Source of the DNA: JB111 sp049856175 | Lineage (GTDB): Bacteria > Actinomycetota > Actinomycetes > Actinomycetales > Actinomycetaceae | Assembly (NCBI RefSeq): GCF_049856175.1 | Contig: NZ_JBNDNA010000004.1 | Location: forward strand, 190,964 to 254,963 | Direction of reading: 5' to 3' | Length of the DNA: 64,000 bases | In this document: positions 17,052 through 31,064 of the stretch, one piece after another | How positions within the stretch are numbered: the first letter of the stretch is position 1 | Layout: each line of letters opens with the position of its first letter | Translations under genes and position numbers: made by a program | Notes under the pieces: generated by a model | Told to the model about the DNA's origin: nothing | The model's input: the letters and a program-made list of their open reading frames with translations, nothing else | Databases searched by the model: none

Positions 17052-17360
17052 TCAGAGCTTGATCTCGATGTTGACGTCCGCGGGCAGGTCGAGACGCATG
17101 AGCGAGTCGACGGCCTTCGGCGTCGGGTCGATGATGTCGATGAGCCGCTTGTGCGTGCGCATCTCGAAGTGGTCGCGGCTGTCCTTGTACTTGTGGGGCG
17201 ACCGAATGACGACGAAGACGTTCTTCTCCGTCGGCAGCGGCACCGGGCCCACGACCGTCGCACCAGCGCGCGTCACCGTGTCGACGATCTTGCGCGCCGA
17301 GCTGTCGATGACCTCGTGGTCGTAGGACTTGAGCCGGATGCGGATCTTCTGTCCCGCCAT
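17052..17360 (-). CDS. rpsJ: 30S ribosomal protein S10 / NusE
   Basis: S10 is a head protein and, with NusB, an antitermination factor that also binds NusG. The 102-residue product starts MAGQKIRIRLKSYDHEVIDS and contains TVVGPVPLPTEKN and the conserved HFEMRTHKRLIDI. It heads the S10 ribosomal operon, preceded by a long gene-free stretch. Confidence 0.98.
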   Translation of the reverse strand: MAGQKIRIRLKSYDHEVIDSSARKIVDTVTRAGATVVGPVPLPTEKNVFVVIRSPHKYKDSRDHFEMRTHKRLIDIIDPTPKAVDSLMRLDLPADVNIEIKL

Positions 17361-17800
17361 GGCGTCGTCATACCTCTCTCGTACCCTTGCTTCGGCCGAC
17401 CCCCGCGCCCGGGCGTGTCGCGTTCTGCGCACGTCCGGCCCGAGCGACCCTTGTGGGCCTGACCGTTGGATGCTTGCCGTCGCGGGCCTCCCGCCCACGC
17501 CCCGCCCCCACGAACGATGTCCGTGACGGCCGGCCTGCGGCTGACCGGGCTGACCCGGGCTCCGCAACGTCTGCCCGCCGCTGGTTGGAGTGCCTGCGGC
17601 GGTCGGCACGCGCACGAGCGCGCACCGGTGTCCGGCCGTCAACGTTACCAGCGCCGACCCGCAGGTCGGAAGCCCGGGCGGGTGCTCGGCCGTGTGAGGC
17701 TCCGCACCCGGTGCGCCGGCGGCGGCCCTGCGGCGCCGATCCCCCGTGGCCCACCTCGCCCGGTGCGCGTCGAGGTGGACCCGTGGCCCTCGACCTGGAC

Positions 17801-17900
17801 CGTGCCGCGGTCCAGCTCGGCAGAGCGCGGTCCGGCTCGGCAGCCATCGGTCCAGCTCGGCAGAGCGCGGTCCAACTCGGCAGCGTGCGGTCCAGGCCGC
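17801..17900. repeat. Five tandem 20-base repeats upstream of the S10 operon
   Basis: Five consecutive 20-base units share the plus-strand pattern cagagcgcggtccagctcgg with 1-6 substitutions per copy; the central CGGTCC is invariant. Units begin at 17801, 17821, 17841, 17861 and 17881. They lie upstream of the candidate S10 operon -10. Confidence 0.85.
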
Positions 17901-17937
17901 GCCTCCACCGTCCGCGCACGCTCTGCGGGCATGCGGA

Positions 17938-17969
17938 AGGGCCCGCCACCCGGAGGGGTGGCGGGCCCT
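17938..17969 (-). terminator. Terminator of tuf
   Basis: A perfect 14-base stem (17938-17951 with 17956-17969) and four-base loop, 30 bases past the tuf stop. This separates tuf from the S10 operon. Confidence 0.8.
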
Positions 17970-17998
17970 GCCCTGCTACCGGCGCGTGCCGGCTGCGA

Positions 17999-19192
<1,194 letters not shown>

Positions 19193-19264
19193 TGTGGTGT
19201 CCTCCTGGGACTCGGGTAGTTGTCTGTCTGGCGAGAACCGGATGCCCACGCCAGGGGCAGATGG

Positions 19265-19270
19265 ATCCTA
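19265..19270 (-). promoter_or_regulatory. Candidate -10 element of tuf
   Basis: TAGGAT on the minus strand in the 119-base fusA-tuf gap, about 75 bases before the tuf start. The -35 region is weak. Extra tuf promoters inside the str operon are known in actinobacteria. Confidence 0.35.
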
Positions 19271-19311
19271 CGGGTCGGTTGGGATTGGTGCTGGGGTGCG
19301 GCCCGTGGGAC

Positions 19312-21426
19312 CTACTCGCCCCGCGTCTTCTTGATGATCTCCTCAGCGACGTTCCGAGGAACCTCGGCGTAGCTGTGGAACTGCATCGAGTACACCGCGC
19401 GGCCCTGGGTCTTCGACCGAAGGTCACCGACGTACCCGAACATCTCGGAGAGCGGCACGAGCGCCCGGACGACCTTGACGCCGGTGGCGTCCTCCATCGA
19501 CTGGATCATGCCACGCCGCGAGTTGATGTCGCCGACGACGTCGCCCATGTACTCCGCGGGCGTACGCACCTCGACGTCCATCGTCGGCTCGAGAAGGACG
19601 GGGTCCGCCTTCTTCACGCCCTCCTTGAGGACCATCGAGCCGGCAATCTTGAAGGCCATCTCCGAGGAGTCGACGTCGTGGTACGCGCCGTCCAGGAGGG
19701 TGGCCTTGATGCCGACCAGCGGGTAGCCCGCGACGACACCGCCCTGCATCGCGTCCTGGATACCGGCGTCGACCGACGGGATGTACTCCCGCGGCACGCG
19801 GCCACCCGTGACGGCGTTGGAGAACTCGTAGAGCTCCCCGTCCTCGGTGTCCAGCGGCTCGAAGGACACCTGGACCTTCGCGAACTGGCCGGAGCCACCG
19901 GTCTGCTTCTTGTGCGTGTAGTCGACCTTCTCCACCGCGCGGCGGATGGTCTCGCGGTAGGCGACCATCGGCGCACCGACGTTGGCCTCCACGCGGAACT
20001 CGCGCTTCATGCGGTCGACGAGGATGTCGAGGTGCAGCTCGCCCATGCCGCCGATGACCGTCTGACCGGTCTCGTCGTCGAGGCGGACCGTGAACGTCGG
20101 GTCCTCCTCGGCGAGCTTCTGGATCGCCGTGCCCAGCTTCTCCTGGTCACCCTTGGTCTTCGGCTCGATCGCCACGTGGATGACCGGCTCCGGGAAGCTC
20201 ATGGACTCGAGCACGACCGGGTCGTTCATGTCGGAGAGCGTGTCGCCCGTCGTCGTGTCCTTCAGACCGATGACGGCGTAGATGTGGCCGGCACCGATCT
20301 CCTCGACCGGGTTCTCCTTGTTGGCGTGCATCTGGAAGATCTTCCCGATGCGCTCCTTCTTGCCCTTGGTCGAGTTGAGCACCGCGGACCCGGAGTTGAT
20401 CGTCCCCGAGTACACCCGGATGTAGGTGAGCCGGCCGAAGAACGGGTGGACGGCGATCTTGAACGCGAGGGCGGAGAACGGCTCCGTGGAGTCCGCGTGC
20501 CGCTCGATGACGACGTTCTCGTCCTTGGGGTCGACGCCCGGGATCGCCGGGACGTCGAGCGGGCTGGGGAGGTAGTCGACGACCGCGTCGAGCATCGGCT
20601 GCACGCCGCGGTTCTTGAAAGCCGAGCCGCACAGGACCGGGTAGACCTCCGAGCTGACCGTCAGCTTGCGGATGCCCGCCTTGATCTCCTCGACCGTCAG
20701 CTCCTCGCCCTCGAAGTACTTCTCCATGAGGGCCTCGTCGGCCTCGGCCACCGTCTCGATGAGCTGGGTGCGGTACTCCTCCGCGCGCTCCTTGAGGTCG
20801 GCCGGGATCTCGTGCACCTCGTACTTGGCGCCGAGCGTCGTGTCGCCCTTGGAGTCCGCGGGCCACACCAGGGCGCGCATCTGGACGAGGTCCACGACAC
20901 CGGTGAAGTCGCTCTCCGCGCCGATCGGCAGCTGGAGCACGAGCGGCTTCGCGCCGAGGCGCTTGACGATCGTGTCGACGGTGAAGTAGAAGTCCGCGCC
21001 GAGCTTGTCCATCTTGTTGACGAAGCAGATGCGGGGGACGTCGTACTTGTCCGCCTGGCGCCACACGGTCTCCGACTGGGGCTCGACACCCTCCTTGCCG
21101 TCGAAGACGGCGACCGCACCGTCGAGGACGCGCAGCGAGCGCTCGACCTCGACCGTGAAGTCGACGTGCCCCGGGGTGTCGATGATGTTGATCTGGTTGG
21201 TCTCCCAGAAGCACGTCACGGCGGCGGACGTGATGGTGATGCCGCGCTCCTGCTCCTGGTCCATCCAGTCGGTCGTCGACGCGCCGTCGTGGGTCTCACC
21301 GAGCTTGTGGTTGACGCCCGTGTAGAACAGGATCCGCTCGGTCGTCGTCGTCTTGCCGGCGTCGATGTGCGCCATGATGCCGATGTTGCGGACCTTCGTG
21401 AGGTCGGTCATGACGTCAGTTGCCAC
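19312..21426 (-). CDS. fusA: Elongation factor G
   Basis: Translocase GTPase that also acts in ribosome recycling. The 704-residue product has G1 AHIDAGKTTTTER, G3 DTPGH, G4 NKMDKLGAD and the five-domain layout. Domain IV carries the loop HKKQTGGSGQFAKV. It lies between rpsG and tuf in the classic str order; start MATDVMTDLTKVRNIG. Confidence 0.98.
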   Translation of the reverse strand: MATDVMTDLTKVRNIGIMAHIDAGKTTTTERILFYTGVNHKLGETHDGASTTDWMDQEQERGITITSAAVTCFWETNQINIIDTPGHVDFTVEVERSLRVLDGAVAVFDGKEGVEPQSETVWRQADKYDVPRICFVNKMDKLGADFYFTVDTIVKRLGAKPLVLQLPIGAESDFTGVVDLVQMRALVWPADSKGDTTLGAKYEVHEIPADLKERAEEYRTQLIETVAEADEALMEKYFEGEELTVEEIKAGIRKLTVSSEVYPVLCGSAFKNRGVQPMLDAVVDYLPSPLDVPAIPGVDPKDENVVIERHADSTEPFSALAFKIAVHPFFGRLTYIRVYSGTINSGSAVLNSTKGKKERIGKIFQMHANKENPVEEIGAGHIYAVIGLKDTTTGDTLSDMNDPVVLESMSFPEPVIHVAIEPKTKGDQEKLGTAIQKLAEEDPTFTVRLDDETGQTVIGGMGELHLDILVDRMKREFRVEANVGAPMVAYRETIRRAVEKVDYTHKKQTGGSGQFAKVQVSFEPLDTEDGELYEFSNAVTGGRVPREYIPSVDAGIQDAMQGGVVAGYPLVGIKATLLDGAYHDVDSSEMAFKIAGSMVLKEGVKKADPVLLEPTMDVEVRTPAEYMGDVVGDINSRRGMIQSMEDATGVKVVRALVPLSEMFGYVGDLRSKTQGRAVYSMQFHSYAEVPRNVAEEIIKKTRGE

Positions 21427-21498
21427 GTCGGGTTTCTCCTCGTGAGTCTCGGTGTCGGTCGGATGCGGGGCGCGGCCGGACGTGCCGGCCGCGCTCGA

Positions 21499-21969
21499 TC
21501 ACCAGCGGTAGTGCGCGAAGGCGCGGTTGGCCTCGGCCATCTTGTGGATGTCCTCGCGGCGCTTGACCGCGGCACCGAGCCCGTTCGAGGCGTCGAGGAT
21601 CTCGTTCATCAGGCGCTCGGTCATCGTCTTCTCGCGGCGGGCGCGCGCGTAGTCGACGAGCCAGCGCAGCGCCAGCGTGGTGGACCGGGAGGGACGGACC
21701 TCGACCGGCACCTGGTAGGTGGAGCCACCCACGCGGCGCGAACGGACCTCGAGCGAGGGCCGCACGTTGTCCAGGGCGCGCTTGAGGACGGCCGTCGGGT
21801 CGCCCTCGGTCTTCCCGCGGACGCCCTCGAGGGCGCCGTAGACGATCCGCTCGGCGGTGGACTTCTTGCCGTCCAGCAGCACGCGGTTGACGAGCTGGGT
21901 GACGATCGTCGAGCCGTAGACCGGGTCGACGACGACGGGACGCTTCGGGGCAGGACCCTTGCGAGGCAT
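21499..21969 (-). CDS. rpsG: 30S ribosomal protein S7
   Basis: Nucleates assembly of the 30S head and lines the E and P sites. The 156-residue product has MPRKGPAPKRPVVVDPVYGS, GKKSTAERIVYGAL and ends FAHYRW. The ATG overlaps the rpsL stop by one base (TAATG). Confidence 0.98.
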   Translation of the reverse strand: MPRKGPAPKRPVVVDPVYGSTIVTQLVNRVLLDGKKSTAERIVYGALEGVRGKTEGDPTAVLKRALDNVRPSLEVRSRRVGGSTYQVPVEVRPSRSTTLALRWLVDYARARREKTMTERLMNEILDASNGLGAAVKRREDIHKMAEANRAFAHYRW

Positions 21970-22343
21970 TACTTCTTCTCCTTCTTGGCGCCGTAGCGGC
22001 TCCGGGCCTGCTTGCGGTTCTTCACGCCCTGCGTGTCGAGCGCGCCGCGCACGATCTTGTAGCGGACACCGGGCAGGTCCTTCACACGACCGCCGCGCAC
22101 GAGCACCATCGAGTGCTCCTGGAGGTTGTGCCCGACGCCCGGGATGTAGGCGGTGACCTCGATGCCGCTCGAGAGACGGACGCGCGCCACCTTCCGCAGT
22201 GCCGAGTTCGGCTTCTTCGGGGTGGTCGTGTACACGCGGGTGCACACGCCACGACGCTGCGGGCTCCCCTTGAGGGCCGGCGTGCTCGAGGAGCTCGACT
22301 TGACCGACCGGCCCTTGCGGACCAGCTGCTGGATCGTGGGCAC
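21969..22343 (-). CDS. rpsL: 30S ribosomal protein S12
   Basis: S12 controls decoding accuracy at the A site. The 124-residue product has PTIQQLVRKGR, TTTPKKPNSALRKVARVRLS and GGRVKDLPGVRYK. The lysines where streptomycin resistance arises in E. coli (43 and 88) are both present, so the protein looks wild-type sensitive. The GTG start is preceded by an AGACGGAGAAG stretch. It heads the str operon. Confidence 0.97.
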   Translation of the reverse strand: MPTIQQLVRKGRSVKSSSSSTPALKGSPQRRGVCTRVYTTTPKKPNSALRKVARVRLSSGIEVTAYIPGVGHNLQEHSMVLVRGGRVKDLPGVRYKIVRGALDTQGVKNRKQARSRYGAKKEKK

Positions 22344-22567
22344 TACTTCTCCGTCTCGTTGCTGCAATCGGTGCGACTGCCTCGGATCGATCTGATCTCT
22401 GCACCCCGCGCTCGGGCGTGGCGCACCTGCGTGACGCCGACCGGCCCCGGAGGGCCGTGGTGACGTCGCGGGCGGTCCGCCTCTGGTCGTCCGCCGCCGG
22501 CCGCTGGTCGAGGACCGGGGCAGGTGACGTGCGCGCAAGGGCCCGATCGGTCCGGGCACCGCCGTCC

Positions 22568-22597
22568 AGAGTAGCGGCCGCCAGTTTCTGGCGTCAA
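22568..22597 (-). promoter_or_regulatory. Promoter of the rpsL-rpsG-fusA operon
   Basis: On the minus strand TTGACG (22597-22592) and TACTCT (22573-22568) are 18 bases apart. This is the best promoter match in the ribosomal region and lies just past the rpoC terminator. Confidence 0.7.
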
Positions 22598-22650
22598 AGG
22601 ACCGGGGTCGCCGAAGTGGTGTGATGTGACACGTCGACGCCTTCCGGGGC

Positions 22651-22688
22651 GCCGCCGGCCCCGACGGCGATGCGTCGGGGCCGGCGGC
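22651..22688 (-). terminator. Terminator of rpoB-rpoC
   Basis: A perfect 16-base stem (22651-22666 with 22673-22688) and six-base loop, 38 bases past the rpoC stop. Confidence 0.85.
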
Positions 22689-22725
22689 AGGGTGCTGCGG
22701 ACGGGGGAGCGCCGCTCCCCCGTGG

Positions 22726-25700
22726 TCAGCGGAACTCGGGGTAGGTCTCGCCGCCGTAGGCGGAGAAGTCGATGTCGTCCAGCAGCACGGGCTCGCCCGC
22801 ACGGCTGCCGACGAAGTCGAGCTCGGAGTAACCCAGCTCGGTGAAGGCCATCTGACGCGCCTCCTCGGTGGGCTCCACGACGACGTCGTGGTAGCGCGGC
22901 AGACCCGTCCCCGCGGGGATGAGCTTGCCGAGGATGACGTTCTCCTTCAGGCCGAGCAGCGGGTCGCGACGGCCGCTCATCGCCGCCTCGGTGAGCACCT
23001 TGGTGGTCTCCTGGAAGGAGGCCGCAGAGAGCCACGAGTCGGTCGCGAGCGACGCCTTGGTGATGCCCATGAGCTCGGGCCGGCCGGCTGCCGGCTTCCC
23101 GCCCTCGGAGACGACGCGACGGTTCTCGTCGTTGAACGCGGTCCGGTCGATGAGCTCGCCCGGCAGCAGCCGGGTCTCGCCCGAGTCCAGCACGGTCACG
23201 CGACGCAGCATCTGCCGCACGATGACCTCGATGTGCTTGTCGTGGATGTCCACGCCCTGCGAGCGGTAGACCTCCTGGACCTGCGCGACGAGGTGCTCCT
23301 GGGTCCGGCGCGGGCCCAGGATGCGCAGCACGGCCTTCGGGTCGACCGCGCCGAACACCAGCTGGTCGCCGACGGCGATGTGCTGCCCGTCCTCGACGAG
23401 GAGGCGCGACCGCTTGGACACGGGGTAGACCACGTCCTCCTGACCGTCGTCACGGGTGACGCGGAGCGAGCGCCCCTTGTCGGTGTCCTCGACGGTCACG
23501 CGGCCGGCGGCCTCGGAGATCGGGGCCTCACCCTTGGGGGTGCGGGCCTCGAAGAGCTCCTGGACACGGGGCAGACCCTGGGTGATGTCGTCCGCCGACG
23601 CCGCACCACCGGTGTGGAAGGTGCGCATCGTCAGCTGGGTACCGGGCTCGCCGATCGACTGCGCCGCGATGATGCCGACGGCCTCGCCGATGTCCACGAG
23701 CTTGCCCGTGGCCAGCGACCGGCCGTAGCACTTCTGGCAGGTCCCGACCCTCGACTCGCACGTGAGCACGGACCGGACCTTGACCTCGGTGACGCCGGCG
23801 GCGACGAGCTGGTCGATGAGCACGTCACCGACGTCGTCGCCCGCCGAGGCCAGCACGGTGCCCTCGGCGTCGACGACGTCGGCCGCCAGGGACCGGGCGT
23901 ACGCCGAGGTCTCGACGCTCTCGTCGAGGACGATGCCCTCCCCCGACGCCGACGGGACGCCGATCGTCACGGGCAGCCCGCCACGGGTCCCGCAGTCGGC
24001 CTCACGGACGATGACGTCCTGCGAGACGTCGACGAGACGACGCGTGAGGTAGCCCGAGTCCGCGGTGCGCAGCGCGGTGTCCGCAAGACCCTTGCGCGCA
24101 CCGTGGGTGGCGATGAAGTACTCGAGGACGGACAGGCCCTCGCGGTAGTTCGACTTGATCGGGCGCGGGATGATCTCGCCCTTCGGGTCGGCCACGAGAC
24201 CGCGCATGCCGGCGATCTGACGGACCTGCATCCAGTTGCCTCGCGCACCCGAGGACACCATGCGGAACACGGTGTTGTCCTTGGGGAAGTTCGCGCGCAT
24301 GGCGTCGGCGACCGCGTCGGTGGCCTCGCCCCAGATGTCGATCAGCTCCTGGCGCCGCTCGTCGTCGGTGATCAGACCCATGTCGTACTGGTCCTGGATC
24401 GCCTCGGCCTTGCGCTCGTGCTCCTCGAGGATCCCCGCCTTGGCCTCGGGGGCCACGACGTCGGAGATCGCGATGGTCACGCCCGAGCGGGACGCCCAGC
24501 GGAAGCCCGCCTCCTTGAGCGCGTCGAGGCTCGCGGCCACGTCGACCTTGGGGTACCGCTCCGCCAGGTCGTTGACCAGGCGGCCGAGCCGCTTCTTGTC
24601 CACGACCTCGTCGATGAACGGGTAGTCCACCGGCAGCAGCTCGTTGAACAGCGTGCGACCGAGTGTAGTGCGCAGCACGACGGGCTCGCCGGCGGCGGCG
24701 CTCGCGGCCTGCTCGTGCCCCTCGGGCAGGACCAGGTCGGTGAACCGGATCGAGATCTTCGCGCCGAGATCGAGCTCGCCGTTGTCCATCGCGAGGATGG
24801 CCTCGGACACCGAGGAGAAGTACCGGTCTGCGCCGGTGCCCTCGTCGAGCTCGGTCGTGAGGTGGAACAGGCCGATGATCATGTCCTGGCTGGGCATGGT
24901 CACCGGACGGCCGTCCGACGGCTTGAGGATGTTGTTGCTCGAGAGCATGAGGATCCGCGCCTCGGCCTGCGACTCGGCCGACAGCGGCAGGTGGACCGCC
25001 ATCTGGTCGCCGTCGAAGTCCGCGTTGAACGCGCCGCACACGAGGGGGTGGAGCTGGATCGCCTTGCCCTCGACGAGCTGCGGCTCGAACGCCTGGATAC
25101 CGAGGCGGTGCAGGGTCGGCGCGCGGTTGAGCAGCACGGGGTGCTCACGGATGACCTCGTCGAGGACGTCCCACACCTGCGTGCGCTGGCGCTCGACCAT
25201 GCGCTTGGCCGCCTTGATGTTCTGGGCGTGGTTGAGCTCGACCAGCCGCTTCATGACGAACGGCTTGAACAGCTCGAGCGCCATCTGCTTGGGCAGACCG
25301 CACTGGTGGAGCTTCAGCGTCGGGCCGACGACGATGACGCTGCGGCCCGAGTAGTCCACGCGCTTGCCGAGCAGGTTCTGCCGGAACCGGCCCTGCTTGC
25401 CCTTGAGCATGTCGGAGATCGACTTCAGCGCACGGTTGCCGGGGCCCGTGACCGGGCGGCCGCGACGGCCGTTGTCGAAGAGCGCGTCCACCGACTCCTG
25501 GAGCATGCGCTTCTCGTTGTTGACGATGATCTCCGGCGCGCCCAGGTCGAGCAGCCGCTTGAGGCGGTTGTTCCGGTTGATGACGCGGCGGTAGAGGTCG
25601 TTGAGGTCCGACGTGGCGAACCGGCCGCCGTCGAGCTGGACCATGGGACGCAGGTCCGGCGGGATGACCGGCACGCAGTCGAGCACCATGCCCAGCGGCG

Positions 25701-26622
25701 AGTTGCCGGTGGTGAGGAACGCGTTGACGACCTTGAGGCGCTTGAGCGCGCGGGTCTTGCGCTGACCGGTGCCGGTCGCGATGGTCTCGCGCAGCGACTC
25801 GGCCTCGGCCTCGAGGTCGAAGGTCTCCAGGCGCTTCTGGATCGCCGTGGCGCCCATAGAGCCCTTGAAGTAGATGCCGAAGCGGGCGTTCATCTCGCGG
25901 TAGAGCGACTCGTCGCCCTCGAGGTCGCCGACCGAGAGCGCCTTGAAGCGGTCCCAGACCTTCTCGAGCCGCTCGATCTCACCGTCGCCCTTGCGCCGGA
26001 TCTGGTTCGCCTCGCGCTCGGCCGACTTGCGGACCTTGTCGCGGGCCGAGGAGTCCGTGCCGGCGGCCTCGAGCTCGGCCAGGTCGGCCTCGAGCTTCTG
26101 CCGGCGCTGCTCGACCGCGAGGTCGCGCGCCTTGCTCAGCTCGGACTTCTCCAGGTCGATCTCGTTCTGGAGGGTGCTCTGGTCCTCGTGCCGGCCGTCC
26201 TCGTCGACCTCGGTGATCATGTACGCCGCGAAGTAGATGACCTTCTCGAGGTCCTTCGGGGCGAGGTCGAGGAGGTAGCCCAGGCGCGACGGGACGCCCT
26301 TGAAGTACCAGATGTGCGTGACCGGGGCCGCCAGCTCGATGTGGCCCATCCGCTCGCGGCGGACCTTCGAGCGGGTGACCTCGACGCCGCAGCGCTCACA
26401 GATGATGCCCTTGTAGCGCACGCGCTTGTACTTGCCGCAGTTGCACTCCCAGTCCCGGGTGGGACCGAAGATCTTCTCGCAGAACAGGCCGTCCTTCTCC
26501 GGCTTGAGCGTGCGGTAGTTGATCGTCTCCGGCTTCTTGACCTCGCCGTGCGACCACTCGCGCACATCGCCGGCGGTGGCCAGGGAGATGTGGAGCTGGT
26601 CAAACAGATTGACGTCGAGCAA
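22726..26622 (-). CDS. rpoC: DNA-directed RNA polymerase subunit beta'
   Basis: The largest polymerase subunit, 1298 residues. The N-terminal zinc ribbon CNCGKY ... CERCGVEV, the catalytic magnesium motif NADFDGD (residues 533-539), the bridge-helix/trigger-loop region and a second zinc site (CESRVGTCQKCYG) are present. The start is TTG (LDVNLFDQLHISLATAGDVR). It matches the start of other actinobacterial beta' proteins and follows AGTAGGA. rpoB lies 58 bases upstream. Confidence 0.98.
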   Translation of the reverse strand: MLDVNLFDQLHISLATAGDVREWSHGEVKKPETINYRTLKPEKDGLFCEKIFGPTRDWECNCGKYKRVRYKGIICERCGVEVTRSKVRRERMGHIELAAPVTHIWYFKGVPSRLGYLLDLAPKDLEKVIYFAAYMITEVDEDGRHEDQSTLQNEIDLEKSELSKARDLAVEQRRQKLEADLAELEAAGTDSSARDKVRKSAEREANQIRRKGDGEIERLEKVWDRFKALSVGDLEGDESLYREMNARFGIYFKGSMGATAIQKRLETFDLEAEAESLRETIATGTGQRKTRALKRLKVVNAFLTTGNSPLGMVLDCVPVIPPDLRPMVQLDGGRFATSDLNDLYRRVINRNNRLKRLLDLGAPEIIVNNEKRMLQESVDALFDNGRRGRPVTGPGNRALKSISDMLKGKQGRFRQNLLGKRVDYSGRSVIVVGPTLKLHQCGLPKQMALELFKPFVMKRLVELNHAQNIKAAKRMVERQRTQVWDVLDEVIREHPVLLNRAPTLHRLGIQAFEPQLVEGKAIQLHPLVCGAFNADFDGDQMAVHLPLSAESQAEARILMLSSNNILKPSDGRPVTMPSQDMIIGLFHLTTELDEGTGADRYFSSVSEAILAMDNGELDLGAKISIRFTDLVLPEGHEQAASAAAGEPVVLRTTLGRTLFNELLPVDYPFIDEVVDKKRLGRLVNDLAERYPKVDVAASLDALKEAGFRWASRSGVTIAISDVVAPEAKAGILEEHERKAEAIQDQYDMGLITDDERRQELIDIWGEATDAVADAMRANFPKDNTVFRMVSSGARGNWMQVRQIAGMRGLVADPKGEIIPRPIKSNYREGLSVLEYFIATHGARKGLADTALRTADSGYLTRRLVDVSQDVIVREADCGTRGGLPVTIGVPSASGEGIVLDESVETSAYARSLAADVVDAEGTVLASAGDDVGDVLIDQLVAAGVTEVKVRSVLTCESRVGTCQKCYGRSLATGKLVDIGEAVGIIAAQSIGEPGTQLTMRTFHTGGAASADDITQGLPRVQELFEARTPKGEAPISEAAGRVTVEDTDKGRSLRVTRDDGQEDVVYPVSKRSRLLVEDGQHIAVGDQLVFGAVDPKAVLRILGPRRTQEHLVAQVQEVYRSQGVDIHDKHIEVIVRQMLRRVTVLDSGETRLLPGELIDRTAFNDENRRVVSEGGKPAAGRPELMGITKASLATDSWLSAASFQETTKVLTEAAMSGRRDPLLGLKENVILGKLIPAGTGLPRYHDVVVEPTEEARQMAFTELGYSELDFVGSRAGEPVLLDDIDFSAYGGETYPEFR

Positions 26623-26680
26623 CGTGTCCTACTTCCTTCGTTCAGGTAGCGCTCGTGTTCGAATGCCGCTGCGCGGCGGG

Positions 26681-30178
<3,498 letters not shown>

Positions 30179-30337
30179 AGGGGGTCCTTCCCTGCGGAGA
30201 GGTGTGCACGCGGCGCGTGTCGACTTCGTGCCCGTTCCCCGGGAGGATCACGCCTGGTGGCGCGGCTCGAGATGTCCGGAGCACATCGGTGCTCGGGTGG
30301 GTGGAGGCAGGGCAGGCGTCGGCTAACGCAAGTGTCC

Positions 30338-30366
30338 ACCTTACACACGGCGCAGCGCCCCGTCCA
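30338..30366 (-). promoter_or_regulatory. Candidate proximal promoter of rpoB-rpoC
   Basis: On the minus strand TGGACG (30366-30361) and TAAGGT (30343-30338), 17 bases apart, about 160 bases before the rpoB start. Confidence 0.5.
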
Positions 30367-30470
30367 GGTGCGCGCACCCGCAGGTGCCCGTGATCCCGCA
30401 CTCACCCAGGTGAGTCCGTGAGACCCGTCGCAGCGACCCTGCTGCGTCGGACCGGCCGTCGGCCGCGTCC

Positions 30471-30499
30471 AGTGTAGGGCACGCGCGCCCGCTCCGTCC
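30471..30499 (-). promoter_or_regulatory. Candidate distal promoter of rpoB-rpoC
   Basis: On the minus strand GGACGG (30499-30494) and TACACT (30476-30471), 17 bases apart, directly after the rplL terminator. The -10 is strong, the -35 weak. Confidence 0.45.
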
Positions 30500-30532
30500 C
30501 TGGAACGCGCACGAAGGGTTCCCGGAACAGGT

Positions 30533-30566
30533 CCGGGGCCGGGACCCGTGCGGGTCCCGGCCCCGG
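30533..30566 (-). terminator. Terminator after rplL
   Basis: A perfect 15-base stem (30533-30547 with 30552-30566) and four-base loop, 40 bases past the rplL stop. In other bacteria a partial terminator here lets some transcripts run on into rpoB. Confidence 0.8.
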
Positions 30567-30605
30567 GCCGGTCGTTCTGCGCGCCCCCTTCTCAGAGGGC
30601 GGCGA

Positions 30606-31001
30606 TCACTTGACGGTGACGGTGGCGCCGGCCGCCTCGATCTGCTCCTTGGCCTTGTCGGCGGCGTCCTTGTCGACGCCCTCGAGGATGGCCTTCGGGG
30701 CTGCGTCGACCAGGTCCTTGGCCTCCTTGAGACCGAGGGACGTGAGCGCGCGCACCTCCTTGATGACCGCGACCTTCTTGTCGCCGACGGACTCGAGCAC
30801 GACGTCGAACGAGTCCTGCTCGGCCGCGTCGTCGCCGCCCTCGCCGCCGCCGGCGGCGGCGGGCGCAGCGCCCGCGACGGCGACCGGGGCCGCCGCGACG
30901 ACGTCGAAGGTCTCCTCGAACTGCTTGACGAACTCGGACAGCTCGATGAGCGTGAGCTCCTTGAACGCCTCGATGAGCTCGTCGGTGGTGAGCTTGGCCA
31001 T
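30606..31001 (-). CDS. rplL: 50S ribosomal protein L7/L12
   Basis: The stalk protein, present as dimers on L10, that recruits translation GTPases. The 131-residue product has an N-terminal dimer domain, an Ala/Gly/Pro hinge (AAPVAVAGAAPAAAGGGEGG) and the C-terminal EKTEFDVVL-like domain (DSFDVVLESVGDKK, KEAKDLVDAAP). It follows rplJ by 63 bases. Confidence 0.98.
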   Translation of the reverse strand: MAKLTTDELIEAFKELTLIELSEFVKQFEETFDVVAAAPVAVAGAAPAAAGGGEGGDDAAEQDSFDVVLESVGDKKVAVIKEVRALTSLGLKEAKDLVDAAPKAILEGVDKDAADKAKEQIEAAGATVTVK

Positions 31002-31064
31002 GGTGGCTTTCCTTCCGTTTCGGTCCTGCTACGCGAGCAGAGGTGGGGTGTACTGCCGGGCCGG

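Larger units (their letters stand above)
17361..17998. other. Gene-free stretch between rpsJ and tuf
   Basis: This 638-base gap holds the tuf terminator (17938-17969), a run of five 20-base repeats (17801-17900) and presumably the S10 operon promoter. A minus-strand TAACGT at 17647-17642 is a candidate -10. It would give a leader of about 275 bases. I see no supported gene. Confidence 0.55.
22344..22725. other. Gene-free stretch between rpsL and rpoC
   Basis: This 382-base gap holds the str operon promoter (22568-22597), giving an rpsL leader of about 220 bases, and the rpoC terminator (22651-22688). No gene is supported. Confidence 0.7.
30179..30605. other. Gene-free stretch between rpoB and rplL
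   Basis: This 427-base gap holds the rplL terminator hairpin and two promoter candidates for rpoBC. The nearer one would give a leader of about 150 bases. No gene is supported. Confidence 0.65.

Noticed and set aside
17801..17900. A possible CRISPR array or coding repeat before rpsJ
   Set aside because: The 20-base units are tandem with no spacers. Twenty is not a multiple of three, and no supported gene spans them.
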